This document shows, piece after piece, positions 1 through 7,251 of a DNA stretch of 19,281 nucleotides. Position numbers and translations under genes: made by a program. The first letter of the stretch is position 1; the number at the start of each line of letters is the position of its first letter. Below the pieces are notes generated by a model, which saw only the letters and a program-made list of their open reading frames with translations, was not told where the DNA came from and did not search any database. Origin of the DNA: Candidatus Portiera sp. (GTDB taxonomy: Bacteria > Pseudomonadota > Gammaproteobacteria > CBDBNL01 > JAAOII01); the NCBI GenBank assembly GCA_015163845.1, contig JAAOII010000008.1:1-19281 (forward strand), given 5' to 3'.

Positions 1-63
1 AACACTGCTCCAGTTTTTTGATTTATGTAAAAGGATGACGAGTTTCATTTAACCCTAAGTCCT

Positions 64-103
64 CTGGAGTAGTGTTCCGAAATCAACACTGCTCCAGTTT
101 TTT
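64..103 (+). terminator. Rho-independent terminator-like hairpin 1
   Basis: The stem CTGGAGTAGTGTT (64-76) pairs with AACACTGCTCCAG (85-97) over all 13 positions, counting one G-U pair. The loop is 8 nt (ccgaaatc) and six T follow (98-103). The form is that of an intrinsic terminator read on the plus strand. The gene it would terminate lies outside the window. Confidence 0.65.
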
Positions 104-147
104 GATTTATGTAAAAGGATGACGAGTTTCATTTAACTCTAATTCCT

Positions 148-185
148 CTGGAGTAGTGTTTCAAAATTGTCATTGCTCCAGTTTT
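148..185 (+). terminator. Terminator-like hairpin 2 (degenerate)
   Basis: The left arm CTGGAGTAGTGTT (148-160) is unchanged. The right arm has drifted to GTCATTGCTCCAG (169-181). The closing CTGGAG/CTCCAG helix is kept and much of the upper stem relies on wobble pairs. Only four T follow directly, then AATTTT. It is a weaker version of its two neighbours. Confidence 0.45.
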
Positions 186-238
186 AATTTTAACGTGTAA
201 TGGAAAAGAACAGCGGGTTTCATTAAACTCTAAGTTCT

Positions 239-279
239 CTGGAGTAGTGTTCCGATATTAACACTGCTCCAGTTTTTTT
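239..279 (+). terminator. Rho-independent terminator-like hairpin 3
   Basis: The stem CTGGAGTAGTGTT (239-251) pairs with AACACTGCTCCAG (260-272) around an 8-nt loop (ccgatatt), followed by seven T (273-279). Both arms are identical to hairpin 1 while the loop differs, so the paired part is what has been conserved. Confidence 0.65.
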
Positions 280-320
280 ATTTTAACCCATTTACCTCAC
301 AATAGCAAGCCAATAACATC

Positions 321-482
321 ATGAACGCCGTCTTCATGGTTACCGCCGCCCTCTTGGTTACCTTACTCTATACTTTTGGAGGTGATATCTATCTAGTATT
401 CAACCTTATGGGCATGTGCTGCATACTAGTCGGCATCCTCTGGCTAATATACAAAAGAAAAATCTCCCCCAGCTACACCTAA
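321..482 (+). CDS. Small hydrophobic protein with two predicted membrane helices
   Basis: This is an ATG-to-TAA frame of 53 residues that I do not recognise. Two hydrophobic stretches (about residues 3-19 and 24-44) are joined by a short turn with one Asp (GGD), and the C-terminus is basic (KRK near residue 45), suggesting an inner-membrane hairpin with a cytoplasmic tail. There is no clear ribosome binding site, and an in-frame stop lies 18 bp upstream. Codons often end in C (AAC, GCC, GTC, TTC, ACC, CTC) and the stretch is more GC-rich than the genes around it, which may mean foreign origin. It sits between the terminator array and the restriction-modification genes. Small hydrophobic peptides of this kind include type I toxins, holin-like proteins and gene remnants; nothing here decides between them. 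Confidence 0.4.
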   Translation: MNAVFMVTAALLVTLLYTFGGDIYLVFNLMGMCCILVGILWLIYKRKISPSYT

Positions 483-537
483 AATCATCGCAACCTCGCA
501 AGATTTTGGCAAAAACCCCAATCTACAAGCATCTATC

Positions 538-552
538 AAGCATTAAATGCTT
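538..552. repeat. Perfect 7-bp palindrome between convergent genes
   Basis: AAGCATT and AATGCTT are separated by one A. The site lies just beyond the 3' end of the minus-strand endonuclease gene and after the small plus-strand ORF. There is no adjacent T-run on either strand, so it is at best a weak terminator or protein-binding site. Confidence 0.3.
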
Positions 553-579
553 AATATTAATTGCTTCTATTGTAGGTGT

Positions 580-1209
580 CTAAGATAATCTTTTAATCTC
601 AGCTTTGATTTCATCAACTACTTCGATGTTAATGATTGATTTTTTATCTGCTATTTTTTCAGAAAATATGTAAAAAACCTTACCGCCATATTTTTCGGTA
701 AAGACATCATGCGATTTTTTTTGTAAGGCATACTCCTTATATATCTGAGGTAGTTGGATTCCAGAATTAACTGGCTTAACTTGTAACCCGATAAATTTTT
801 CTTTGATTTTGATAAAGAAATCCACATTATATTTTCTATCCCATTCATCAGGTGCTTCCTCAATTTCAGTTTTCACCAGGGCTTGCAATTCTCCATAGAT
901 GGCATCTATTTCTCTCATATATCCATCAAAAGTCCTGTTGATTACCAGTTCATGCATATACTTTATACAATCTTCTTCGGTAATTTCTTTAACTTCTTGA
1001 GCTATAGTTCCAGTAATTTTTTCAAATAATCTCTTACCAAGGTCTGTTATATGCTGCTCATCGCGAACTTCTTTATAGTAATATTTTTGCCACTCTGCCC
1101 TAGATTCAGGAGAACAGTTTCGTATGCTTTCGGATGTTGCTCCAACATTTCTTTTAAAGTTGAGTTGAAAGCGGTTCATTACCGAGTTAAGTATCCATTC
1201 TTTTGCCAT
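580..1209 (-). CDS. Type II restriction endonuclease, MjaI-like
   Basis: The protein has 209 residues with the ATG at 1207-1209. A longer frame begins with TTG at 1269 but would run about 60 bp into the methyltransferase gene, so the ATG is preferred. Its stop-to-start distance from the methyltransferase is one base, implying coupled translation. The N-terminus (MAKEWILN, then VGATSESIR and EWQKYYY) and central NRTFDGYMREI resemble, from memory, proteins annotated as MjaI-family restriction endonucleases. A likely PD-(D/E)xK nuclease core is D130 in NVDFF followed by Q143-V-K145 in GLQVKP. If the family is right, the site would be CTAG, but the specificity is inferred. The nuclease would cut unmethylated DNA and depend on the upstream methyltransferase. 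The gene is full length with no frameshift. Confidence 0.75.
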   Translation of the reverse strand: MAKEWILNSVMNRFQLNFKRNVGATSESIRNCSPESRAEWQKYYYKEVRDEQHITDLGKRLFEKITGTIAQEVKEITEEDCIKYMHELVINRTFDGYMREIDAIYGELQALVKTEIEEAPDEWDRKYNVDFFIKIKEKFIGLQVKPVNSGIQLPQIYKEYALQKKSHDVFTEKYGGKVFYIFSEKIADKKSIINIEVVDEIKAEIKRLS

Positions 1210-1210
1210 A

Positions 1211-2194
1211 TTATGTTCCCGTTTTTTGCATATTAATTTTCGACCCAAAGGTAATTTCTCGCGGATCAACTTTTTTATCTATTTTCTTAGTATCCTTAAA
1301 TCTATAAGGTAGAGAAGCCAATAATCCCTTTCTATCGTAGTGTGTGGACTTTCTTTTTGTGACTACTACACCAGCTGTACTATTTTCTGCCAGATCACCA
1401 CTTACCCTTTTCTGTATGATCGGTATGAACTGGTTATTTATTTCATAGCCAATTGATTTACGTTTAGTTTTCTGAGCGACCGCAGCAGTGGTGCCGCTAC
1501 CCATAAAAGGATCTAATACTGTCTCATGCACAAACGAGAACATCTTTATAAGGCGGTAAGGTAATTCTTCTGGGAAAGCAGCTAAATGTTCTTTTTGTCG
1601 GGCACCAGCAAAATTCCAGTGTCCGACGAACCATTTCCGCCATTCCTCTTTTGTCATAGCTGAAGATTCTTTAATCTCTTTGCTAGGCATGGGTGCATCC
1701 CCTGGTTTTTTGAATAGTAAGATGAATTCATAATCCAGTGTTATCATACCATTGCGTGGATGAGGATAACTGCCCATCAATGATGCCCCCCCACTAGTAT
1801 TCATCGTAGTGGCTTTTTGCCATATAATCGCTCCCATATAGTCAAACCCCATTATTTCACAAAACTTTATGATCTCTGTGCGTATAGGTATTACCTTATA
1901 TCGGCCATAATATTTTGCTCTTGCAAATTGATCTCCTATATTTATGCACATACGACATCCATCTTGAAGAACTCTATAGCATTCTTTCCATACTAGATTT
2001 AAGTCATTAATATACTCTTCGTATGTCTGATGGAATCCTATTTGCTTTTCTTCGCCATAATCTTTAAGTTGCCAATAGGGAGGGGATGTAACAACTAGGC
2101 TTACTGACTGATCTTCTAGTTCTGGCATGACTCTACTATCTCCTACTATAACTTTATGAAGAGTGTCGGGTGTTGGGGATGATTTACCTAGCAT
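1211..2194 (-). CDS. Beta-class DNA methyltransferase (N4-cytosine or N6-adenine) of the restriction-modification pair
   Basis: The protein has 327 residues. The catalytic motif IV is TSPPY at 36-40. The S-adenosylmethionine-binding motif I comes later, as DPFMGSGTT at 228-236 followed by an acidic strand end in GYE. That order defines the beta class. The SPPY form is commonest in N4-cytosine enzymes, though N6-adenine cannot be excluded. It would modify the sequence cut by the nuclease encoded immediately downstream. Transcription points away from atpD, from a promoter in the AT-rich gap that separates the two. The start ATG (2192-2194) has no clear Shine-Dalgarno sequence. No controller (C protein) gene is present. 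The last 60 or so residues after motif I are basic and look like a target-recognition or DNA-contact extension. Confidence 0.9.
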   Translation of the reverse strand: MLGKSSPTPDTLHKVIVGDSRVMPELEDQSVSLVVTSPPYWQLKDYGEEKQIGFHQTYEEYINDLNLVWKECYRVLQDGCRMCINIGDQFARAKYYGRYKVIPIRTEIIKFCEIMGFDYMGAIIWQKATTMNTSGGASLMGSYPHPRNGMITLDYEFILLFKKPGDAPMPSKEIKESSAMTKEEWRKWFVGHWNFAGARQKEHLAAFPEELPYRLIKMFSFVHETVLDPFMGSGTTAAVAQKTKRKSIGYEINNQFIPIIQKRVSGDLAENSTAGVVVTKRKSTHYDRKGLLASLPYRFKDTKKIDKKVDPREITFGSKINMQKTGT

Positions 2195-2222
2195 AGTTGG
2201 ATAATAGTTATAGAATAACTTA

Positions 2223-2302
2223 ATTATAAACTATTCTTTTATAAACTTATTCATCTTCTGTATGAAAAATATTATAAGAAAATGCTGGGAATAGTTTATA
2301 AT
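2223..2302. promoter_or_regulatory. Symmetric divergent promoter region between the methyltransferase gene and atpD
   Basis: ATTATAAACTATTC (2223-2236) and GAATAGTTTATAAT (2289-2302) are perfect 14-bp inverted repeats 52 bp apart. Each arm carries a TATAAT -10 hexamer pointing outward. The right one is 33 nt before the atpD ATG and the left one is 28 nt before the methyltransferase ATG. Good -35 hexamers are not evident. A further small palindrome, AGTTAT-aga-ATAACT, lies between the left arm and the methyltransferase start (about 2207-2221). Promoter activity is inferred from position and sequence. Confidence 0.5.
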
Positions 2303-2335
2303 ATAAATACTTAGAAAACTTTGTAACAATTTATT

Positions 2336-3712
2336 ATGGAAACTGGACAGATTACTCAGATTATAGGGGCGGTTATTGATGTGGAATTCGCGAAAGGCGA
2401 TATTCCCAGGGTGTATGATGCACTGAAAGTCAAGGAGAAGGGTATTACCCTTGAAGTGCAGCAGCAGTTGGGCGATAGAAATGTGCGCACCATTGCAATG
2501 GGCGTAACGGAAGGACTAAGCCGCGGCTTGGAAGTTGAAAACACTGGGGCACCTATAAACGTGCCAGTTGGTGAAGAGACCTTAGGCAGGATTATGAATG
2601 TCCTTGGCGAACCCATTGATGAGGCGGGCGCTATTGGCGAGAAAACGAGGATGCCAATTCATCGCAAACCCCCAAGTTATGAAGACCAAAAGCCAGCAAC
2701 TGAATTGTTGGAGACAGGTATCAAGGTAATTGACTTGATAGCTCCATTTGCTAAAGGTGGTAAGGTTGGGCTATTTGGCGGTGCTGGTGTTGGTAAAACA
2801 GTAAATATGTTGGAGCTAATCCGTAACATAGCTATAGAACATAGTGGCTATTCTGTATTTGCTGGTGTGGGCGAAAGAACTCGCGAAGGTAATGATTTCT
2901 ACCATGAGATGAAAGAATCCAATGTATTGGATAAAGTATCTTTGGTATACGGGCAGATGAACGAGCCCCCCGGCAACCGTCTTAGAGTTGCTTTGACTGG
3001 TCTTACTATGGCGGAGAAATTTCGTGACGATGGCAGAGATGTTCTGTTGTTTGTTGATAATATCTATCGTTATACTTTGGCAGGGACTGAGGTTTCGGCT
3101 TTGTTAGGACGCATGCCTTCAGCAGTGGGCTATCAGCCAACTCTAGCTGAGGAAATGGGGCAATTACAAGAAAGGATTACTTCTACCAAGACCGGGTCTA
3201 TTACTTCGGTGCAGGCAATTTATGTCCCAGCCGATGATTTAACTGATCCTTCTCCAGCGACTACTTTTGCTCACTTGGATGCGACTGTGGTCTTATCAAG
3301 GCAGATAGCTGAATTGGGAATTTATCCTGCTGTATCGCCACTGGACTCTACGAGTCGTCAGTTGGATCCACAGATAATCGGGCAAGAACATTATGATACT
3401 GCCCGTGGTGTGCAGAATGTATTACAGAGATATAAAGAGCTCAAGGATATTATTGCGATATTGGGTATGGATGAGTTGTCGGAAGAAGACAAACAAGCTG
3501 TGTCACGTGCTCGTAAAGTTGAAAAATTTCTTTCTCAGCCATTTTTCGTTGCTGAGATATTCACCAACTCTCCAGGTAAATATGTTTCATTAAAAGATAC
3601 CATCAAAGGATTCCAAGGAATTCTCAATGGTGACTATGACCATTTACCCGAGCAGGCATTCTATATGATTGGTGGCATAGATGAAGCAGAGGCCGCCGCC
3701 GCTAAGATGTAA
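2336..3712 (+). CDS. atpD: F-type ATP synthase beta subunit
   Basis: The protein has 458 residues, close to the usual 460. It is the catalytic subunit of F1, where ADP and phosphate are joined as the gamma shaft rotates. The Walker A loop GGAGVGKT is at 148-155, GVGERTREGND (177-187) carries the catalytic glutamate, and the Walker B aspartate is in LLFVDN. The C-terminal DELSEED segment that touches gamma and epsilon is intact. The N-terminal beta-barrel and the C-terminal helical domain are complete. The gene stands alone: restriction-modification genes lie upstream where atpG is expected, and trpA lies downstream where atpC is expected. It must therefore be expressed separately from the rest of the complex, unless it is a second copy. 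The start has no Shine-Dalgarno match; a TATAAT lies 33 nt upstream. Confidence 0.97.
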   Translation: METGQITQIIGAVIDVEFAKGDIPRVYDALKVKEKGITLEVQQQLGDRNVRTIAMGVTEGLSRGLEVENTGAPINVPVGEETLGRIMNVLGEPIDEAGAIGEKTRMPIHRKPPSYEDQKPATELLETGIKVIDLIAPFAKGGKVGLFGGAGVGKTVNMLELIRNIAIEHSGYSVFAGVGERTREGNDFYHEMKESNVLDKVSLVYGQMNEPPGNRLRVALTGLTMAEKFRDDGRDVLLFVDNIYRYTLAGTEVSALLGRMPSAVGYQPTLAEEMGQLQERITSTKTGSITSVQAIYVPADDLTDPSPATTFAHLDATVVLSRQIAELGIYPAVSPLDSTSRQLDPQIIGQEHYDTARGVQNVLQRYKELKDIIAILGMDELSEEDKQAVSRARKVEKFLSQPFFVAEIFTNSPGKYVSLKDTIKGFQGILNGDYDHLPEQAFYMIGGIDEAEAAAAKM

Positions 3713-3727
3713 TTGGCGGTTAGATAA

Positions 3728-3764
3728 TAATCAATAGCTTAAACCACCTATAAATAATTGATTA
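3728..3764. repeat. Inverted repeat between atpD and trpA
   Basis: TAATCAAT (3728-3735) and ATTGATTA (3757-3764) are perfect 8-bp inverted repeats around a 21-nt loop, ending 4 nt before the trpA ATG. A partial outer or overlapping pairing of GGCGGTT with AACCACC is also possible. It could be a weak hairpin in the mRNA or an operator. There is no T-run, so it is not a classical terminator. Confidence 0.35.
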
Positions 3765-3768
3765 CTTT

Positions 3769-4605
3769 ATGACTGCGACTAGCCGCATAGAGCGATTATT
3801 TGCCAGTCATCAAGGCACTTTTTCTTATAATAGTGATAGTAATGCGGATAAATCGCGTCTAATATGCTTTATGACTGGGGGCTATCCAGATCTCGCAACC
3901 AGCAGTGAAATAATTAATAAACTCCCGAGTTGGGGAGCGGACCTAGTTGAAATAGGCATTCCTTTTAGTGATGCTTCAGCCGATGGCGAGACCATTAGAA
4001 AAGCATCAAAGATTGCTTTAGAAAACGGCATAAACACTGAAAAGGTATTAGATATGGCAAAGTCCTTTCGTCAAACAAACCCCGACACTCCCTTACTATT
4101 AATGGGCTACTATAATCCCATATTTCATTATGGTCCACAAAAATTTGCCAAAGCCGCAGCTGATAGTGGAGTAGACGGGTTGATCCTAGTTGATTTACCA
4201 CCTGAAGAGGAGCAGGAATTAACTGATCATTTACCAGATGACCTGCACTTGATTCACCTAATCACACCGACTACAGATGCAGATAGATTAAAGAAAATTG
4301 TCGCCAATGCCAAAGGGTTCCTATATTATGTTTCAGTTACTGGCACAACCGGTTCAGCCACCCCAGACCTGGGTAAAGTTGCTAAGCATCTAAAAGAACT
4401 TAATCCTCCCTTGCCAGTTGCCATTGGTTTTGGCATACGCAATGCAGAACAGGTAAAGCAATTTGGCGAGTTAGGTCAGGCAGTTGTGGTTGGCAGTGCC
4501 TTACTAAGCGAACTAATGGACTCCACTAATAATGGAGAATCATTGACAAGCATACAAGATAAAATCTCTGCACAAGTTACCTCTTATAAAAAAGCACTTC
4601 AATAA
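3769..4605 (+). CDS. trpA: Tryptophan synthase alpha subunit
   Basis: The protein has 278 residues (E. coli TrpA has 268). It cleaves indole-3-glycerol phosphate to indole and glyceraldehyde 3-phosphate and passes indole to TrpB. The TIM-barrel catalytic residues are present: Glu61 in LVEIGIPFSD and Asp72 in ADG, matching E. coli E49 and D60. The phosphate-side loop VTGTTG and the late GFGI and VVGSALL segments are also present. In loop 2 the usual FSDP-x-ADG reads FSDASADG, so the proline after the conserved Asp is Ala69. That loop takes part in communication with TrpB. trpB is not adjacent; the neighbours are atpD (56 bp upstream) and parC (27 bp downstream), so the trp genes are scattered. 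There is no clear ribosome binding site. Confidence 0.96.
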   Translation: MTATSRIERLFASHQGTFSYNSDSNADKSRLICFMTGGYPDLATSSEIINKLPSWGADLVEIGIPFSDASADGETIRKASKIALENGINTEKVLDMAKSFRQTNPDTPLLLMGYYNPIFHYGPQKFAKAAADSGVDGLILVDLPPEEEQELTDHLPDDLHLIHLITPTTDADRLKKIVANAKGFLYYVSVTGTTGSATPDLGKVAKHLKELNPPLPVAIGFGIRNAEQVKQFGELGQAVVVGSALLSELMDSTNNGESLTSIQDKISAQVTSYKKALQ

Positions 4606-4612
4606 ATATTAC

Positions 4613-4618
4613 TATAAT
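4613..4618 (+). promoter_or_regulatory. Candidate -10 box before parC
   Basis: TATAAT lies 14 nt before the parC ATG, in the 27-bp gap after trpA. If used, the mRNA leader would be about 7 nt. No matching -35 hexamer is obvious because the upstream bases are the 3' end of trpA. It could equally be chance in AT-rich DNA. Confidence 0.3.
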
Positions 4619-4632
4619 TAATAGATAAGTCA

Positions 4633-7107
4633 ATGCCTAAAACGACATCTAAACCACCACGCACCTCGTCAACTTCACCCACCTCAGATAAGAGCAAAAA
4701 GATGCCTCCAACCCTAGCAGCTAAGCTATCTAAGCCCCCGCGTAAAATTGAGATAAGACCTCTGGATGAGTATGTTGAGAAGGCCTATCTCAATTATTCA
4801 ATGTATGTCATCTTGGATAGGGCACTGCCACAACTTGCAGATGGGCTCAAGCCAGTGCAAAGAAGAATTGTCTATGCGATGTCTGAACTTGGTTTGAGAA
4901 GTGGTGCCAAATATAAAAAGTCGGCAAGAACTATTGGCGATGTCATAGGTAAGTTTCATCCTCATGGTGACAGTGCTTGTTACGAAGCAATGGTGCTGAT
5001 GGCACAGAGTTTTGCCACGCGTTATTGTTTGGTTGATGGGCAAGGCAACTGGGGCTCTGTCGATGATGCTAAGTCGTTTGCTGCAATGAGATATACTGAA
5101 GCACGCTTAACTCCTTATTCACAGCTTTTGCTGACAGAACTCAATCGCGATACTACTAAGTGGCAGCCAAATTTTGATGGCACCATGGATGAGCCGAGCA
5201 TCTTGCCAGTGCAGGTGCCGAATGTAATTTTAAATGGATCCACAGGTATTGCGGTCGGTATGACTACTGAGATTCCATCGCATAATCTCACGGAAATTAT
5301 GGATGCCTGCTTGTTGTTACTGAAGAAACCTGAATTGAGCAGTTACATTAATCAGGACACCTCCGAGGAAGAACTCTTACGTGGCAGGAGCCGAGCAGTA
5401 AAGAAATTAATGACTAAGGTGGTGGCTCCCGACTTTGCCAGTGGCGGAAGTATTATAAGTCCGCGGCAAGACATAGAAGATGCCTATACTAAAGGTGTTG
5501 GCAATATCAAAGTTCGTTGCCACTATAACCTTCAAGATAAAACTAGCAAGGGCATTGTAATTGATGAATTACCGCCGCAGACATCAACTCATAGAATAGT
5601 CGAACAAATTCAGCAGCAAATGCAAAATAAAAAAGTCCCCATGCTAGCAAGTTTGAGGGATGAATCTGATAATGAGAATCCTGTCCGCCTTGTTTTAGAG
5701 ACCCGCAAGGGCACAGACAGGGAAAGATTAATGGCGCATCTTTTCGCAGCTACTGACTTGGAAAAGAGTATCAGAATCAACATCAATGCCATAAGCATTG
5801 AAGGAAAGCCACGTATATGGCCCCTAAATGAGTTATTACATCATTGGCTGGAATATCGGCGTGACTGGGTTCTCAAACGCCTGCAGAATAACTTGGCTAA
5901 GGTAGAGGCACGTCTGCACATATTAGAGGGCTTACTGAAAATATTTTTGGACTTGGATGAAGTTATTCGGATCATCCGCCAAGAAGATGAACCAAAGCCG
6001 AAGTTAATCAAAAAGTTCAAACTCAGTGAAATTCAGGCAGAAGCAATATTAGAGACAAAGTTAAGGCATTTAGCCAAGCTTGAGGAAAAGAAGGTCCGTG
6101 GTGAGGAAGAGGATCTAACCGACAAAAAATATTATCTACAAAAGACGATAAAGTCCAAAGATGCACTCACCGACTTAATCAGGAAAGAGTTCCTGAAAAT
6201 CAAAGAAGAATATGGCGATGTTAGACGCACAAGGGTCTTGGAAGATGGCTCAGATGTCACTGTCGCCGAAACATTTAATGAGGCACAGCTAGTAAGTAAG
6301 GAGGCGGTCACTTTGGTCTTATCACGCAAGGGCTGGGTGCGTCTCGCCAAAGCCAAAGTCAATACAAAAGGACAAGAAGTTGATCCAACATCCTTCTCCT
6401 ACCGTGATGGAGATGGCTTCCTATGCTCATGGCATGGATTTAACAATCAGGCAGCAGTGTTCTTTGATAATCATGGACGTGCCTATAGCTTGCCAGCACT
6501 GAGCTTGCCCTCAGCTCGCGGACTGGGCGACCCTCTATCCAGTCGTTTGGATTTAGTTGATGGGTCGGAGATACAGGCAGGGTTATTAGTCAAGGAAGAG
6601 GATAACTTATTGTTGGTCTCTCGTGAAGGCAATGGTTTTATCATCAAGCAACAAGAACTCCTCGCAATGAACCGTAAACGCGGCAAGCAAGTAATGAATA
6701 TTAAAAGTGGGGCTGGCGTGGTAACACCAATTGTAGCACCAGCAGACATCATAGAGAATAGTGCCAAATATTCTATTTGTTGTTTAACTGTGGCTAAACG
6801 TTTGTTAATTCTACCAGCTGCTGGTATCCCACAGATGAACAAGGGTAAAGGCATAAGATTTATGAACCCTGCTTACCCCAAGGATAGCATCAAACAACTG
6901 CTAATTTTAGATGATAAAACTAAACTAGCCATCATAGATAAAGGTGAGACCTTAGTGTTGAATGCAACGGCAATGAGGAAGTATAAGGCCAATCGTGGTG
7001 GCAAAGGCAAAACCTTAGGCAAGTTCAGCGAAGACCTGCAAATAGCTGCCTATGAAGAACCTAGCAAAGTCAGTGACAAAGATCCCTCTAAAGAAGATTT
7101 AATTTAG
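4633..7107 (+). CDS. parC: DNA topoisomerase IV subunit A
   Basis: The protein has 824 residues (E. coli ParC has 752). It breaks and rejoins DNA in the ParC2ParE2 enzyme that unlinks daughter chromosomes. The winged-helix region has HPHGDSACYEAM with Ser114 and Glu118, matching the E. coli quinolone-resistance positions S80 and E84 in their susceptible form. The catalytic tyrosine is Y154 in AAMRYTEARL. The tower and coiled-coil domains follow, then a C-terminal beta-pinwheel (from about 560). SACYEAM and MRYTEARL identify ParC rather than GyrA. Two oddities: a basic Ser/Thr/Pro-rich extension of about 34 residues before the conserved start, and an insertion with SEEELLRGRSRAVKK at about 240-260 before the APDF motif. 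parE is not in the window. Confidence 0.96.
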   Translation: MPKTTSKPPRTSSTSPTSDKSKKMPPTLAAKLSKPPRKIEIRPLDEYVEKAYLNYSMYVILDRALPQLADGLKPVQRRIVYAMSELGLRSGAKYKKSARTIGDVIGKFHPHGDSACYEAMVLMAQSFATRYCLVDGQGNWGSVDDAKSFAAMRYTEARLTPYSQLLLTELNRDTTKWQPNFDGTMDEPSILPVQVPNVILNGSTGIAVGMTTEIPSHNLTEIMDACLLLLKKPELSSYINQDTSEEELLRGRSRAVKKLMTKVVAPDFASGGSIISPRQDIEDAYTKGVGNIKVRCHYNLQDKTSKGIVIDELPPQTSTHRIVEQIQQQMQNKKVPMLASLRDESDNENPVRLVLETRKGTDRERLMAHLFAATDLEKSIRININAISIEGKPRIWPLNELLHHWLEYRRDWVLKRLQNNLAKVEARLHILEGLLKIFLDLDEVIRIIRQEDEPKPKLIKKFKLSEIQAEAILETKLRHLAKLEEKKVRGEEEDLTDKKYYLQKTIKSKDALTDLIRKEFLKIKEEYGDVRRTRVLEDGSDVTVAETFNEAQLVSKEAVTLVLSRKGWVRLAKAKVNTKGQEVDPTSFSYRDGDGFLCSWHGFNNQAAVFFDNHGRAYSLPALSLPSARGLGDPLSSRLDLVDGSEIQAGLLVKEEDNLLLVSREGNGFIIKQQELLAMNRKRGKQVMNIKSGAGVVTPIVAPADIIENSAKYSICCLTVAKRLLILPAAGIPQMNKGKGIRFMNPAYPKDSIKQLLILDDKTKLAIIDKGETLVLNATAMRKYKANRGGKGKTLGKFSEDLQIAAYEEPSKVSDKDPSKEDLI

Positions 7108-7207
7108 GGACTTATATAACGTCTATAACGTCAGTTAGATTCTTTTGTCTGACAGGGATGGTGTAATGGTTTAGTTGCGAAATATATCAGCAGATCAGCA
7201 TATTGGC

Positions 7208-7238
7208 ATATCCCCTCGTTTATTAATCCCCGGGATAT
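7208..7238. terminator. Possible weak bidirectional terminator between convergent parC and cytochrome b561 genes
   Basis: ATATCCC (7208-7214) pairs with GGGATAT (7232-7238) around a 17-nt loop. The site is in the 144-bp gap where two genes converge, which is where a terminator is expected. T-rich sequence follows on the plus side (TTATCTATC) but it is not a clean T-run. Nothing else is recognisable in this gap. Confidence 0.3.
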
Positions 7239-7251
7239 TTATCTATCTGGT

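Larger units (their letters stand above)
1..279. repeat. Tandem array of ~84-bp units with terminator-like junctions
   Basis: The 13-mer AACACTGCTCCAG begins at 1, 85 and 260, with a degenerate copy at 169, so the periods are 84, 84 and 91 bp. Units 1 and 2 differ at only a few bases. Unit 3 is diverged in its centre but keeps its ends. Each unit ends in CTGGAGTAGTGTT, which pairs with the next unit's AACACTGCTCCAG. The array starts at the window edge and probably continues upstream. It could be duplicated terminators, a run of small RNA genes, or nested MITE-like elements, because each unit also has 13-bp terminal inverted repeats. No open frame persists through it. Confidence 0.9.

Noticed and set aside
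1..279. CRISPR array
   Set aside because: The repeated unit is the whole ~84 bp with no unique spacers, and the conserved part forms terminator hairpins; no cas genes are present.
1210..1269. Longer TTG-started form of the restriction endonuclease
   Set aside because: It would overlap the methyltransferase by about 60 bp, and the extra residues are low-quality (basic, Cys, no family match); the ATG at 1209 starts with the expected MAKEWILN.
7108..7251. tRNA or small RNA in the parC-b561 gap
   Set aside because: No cloverleaf or T-loop consensus could be found, only a weak hairpin.
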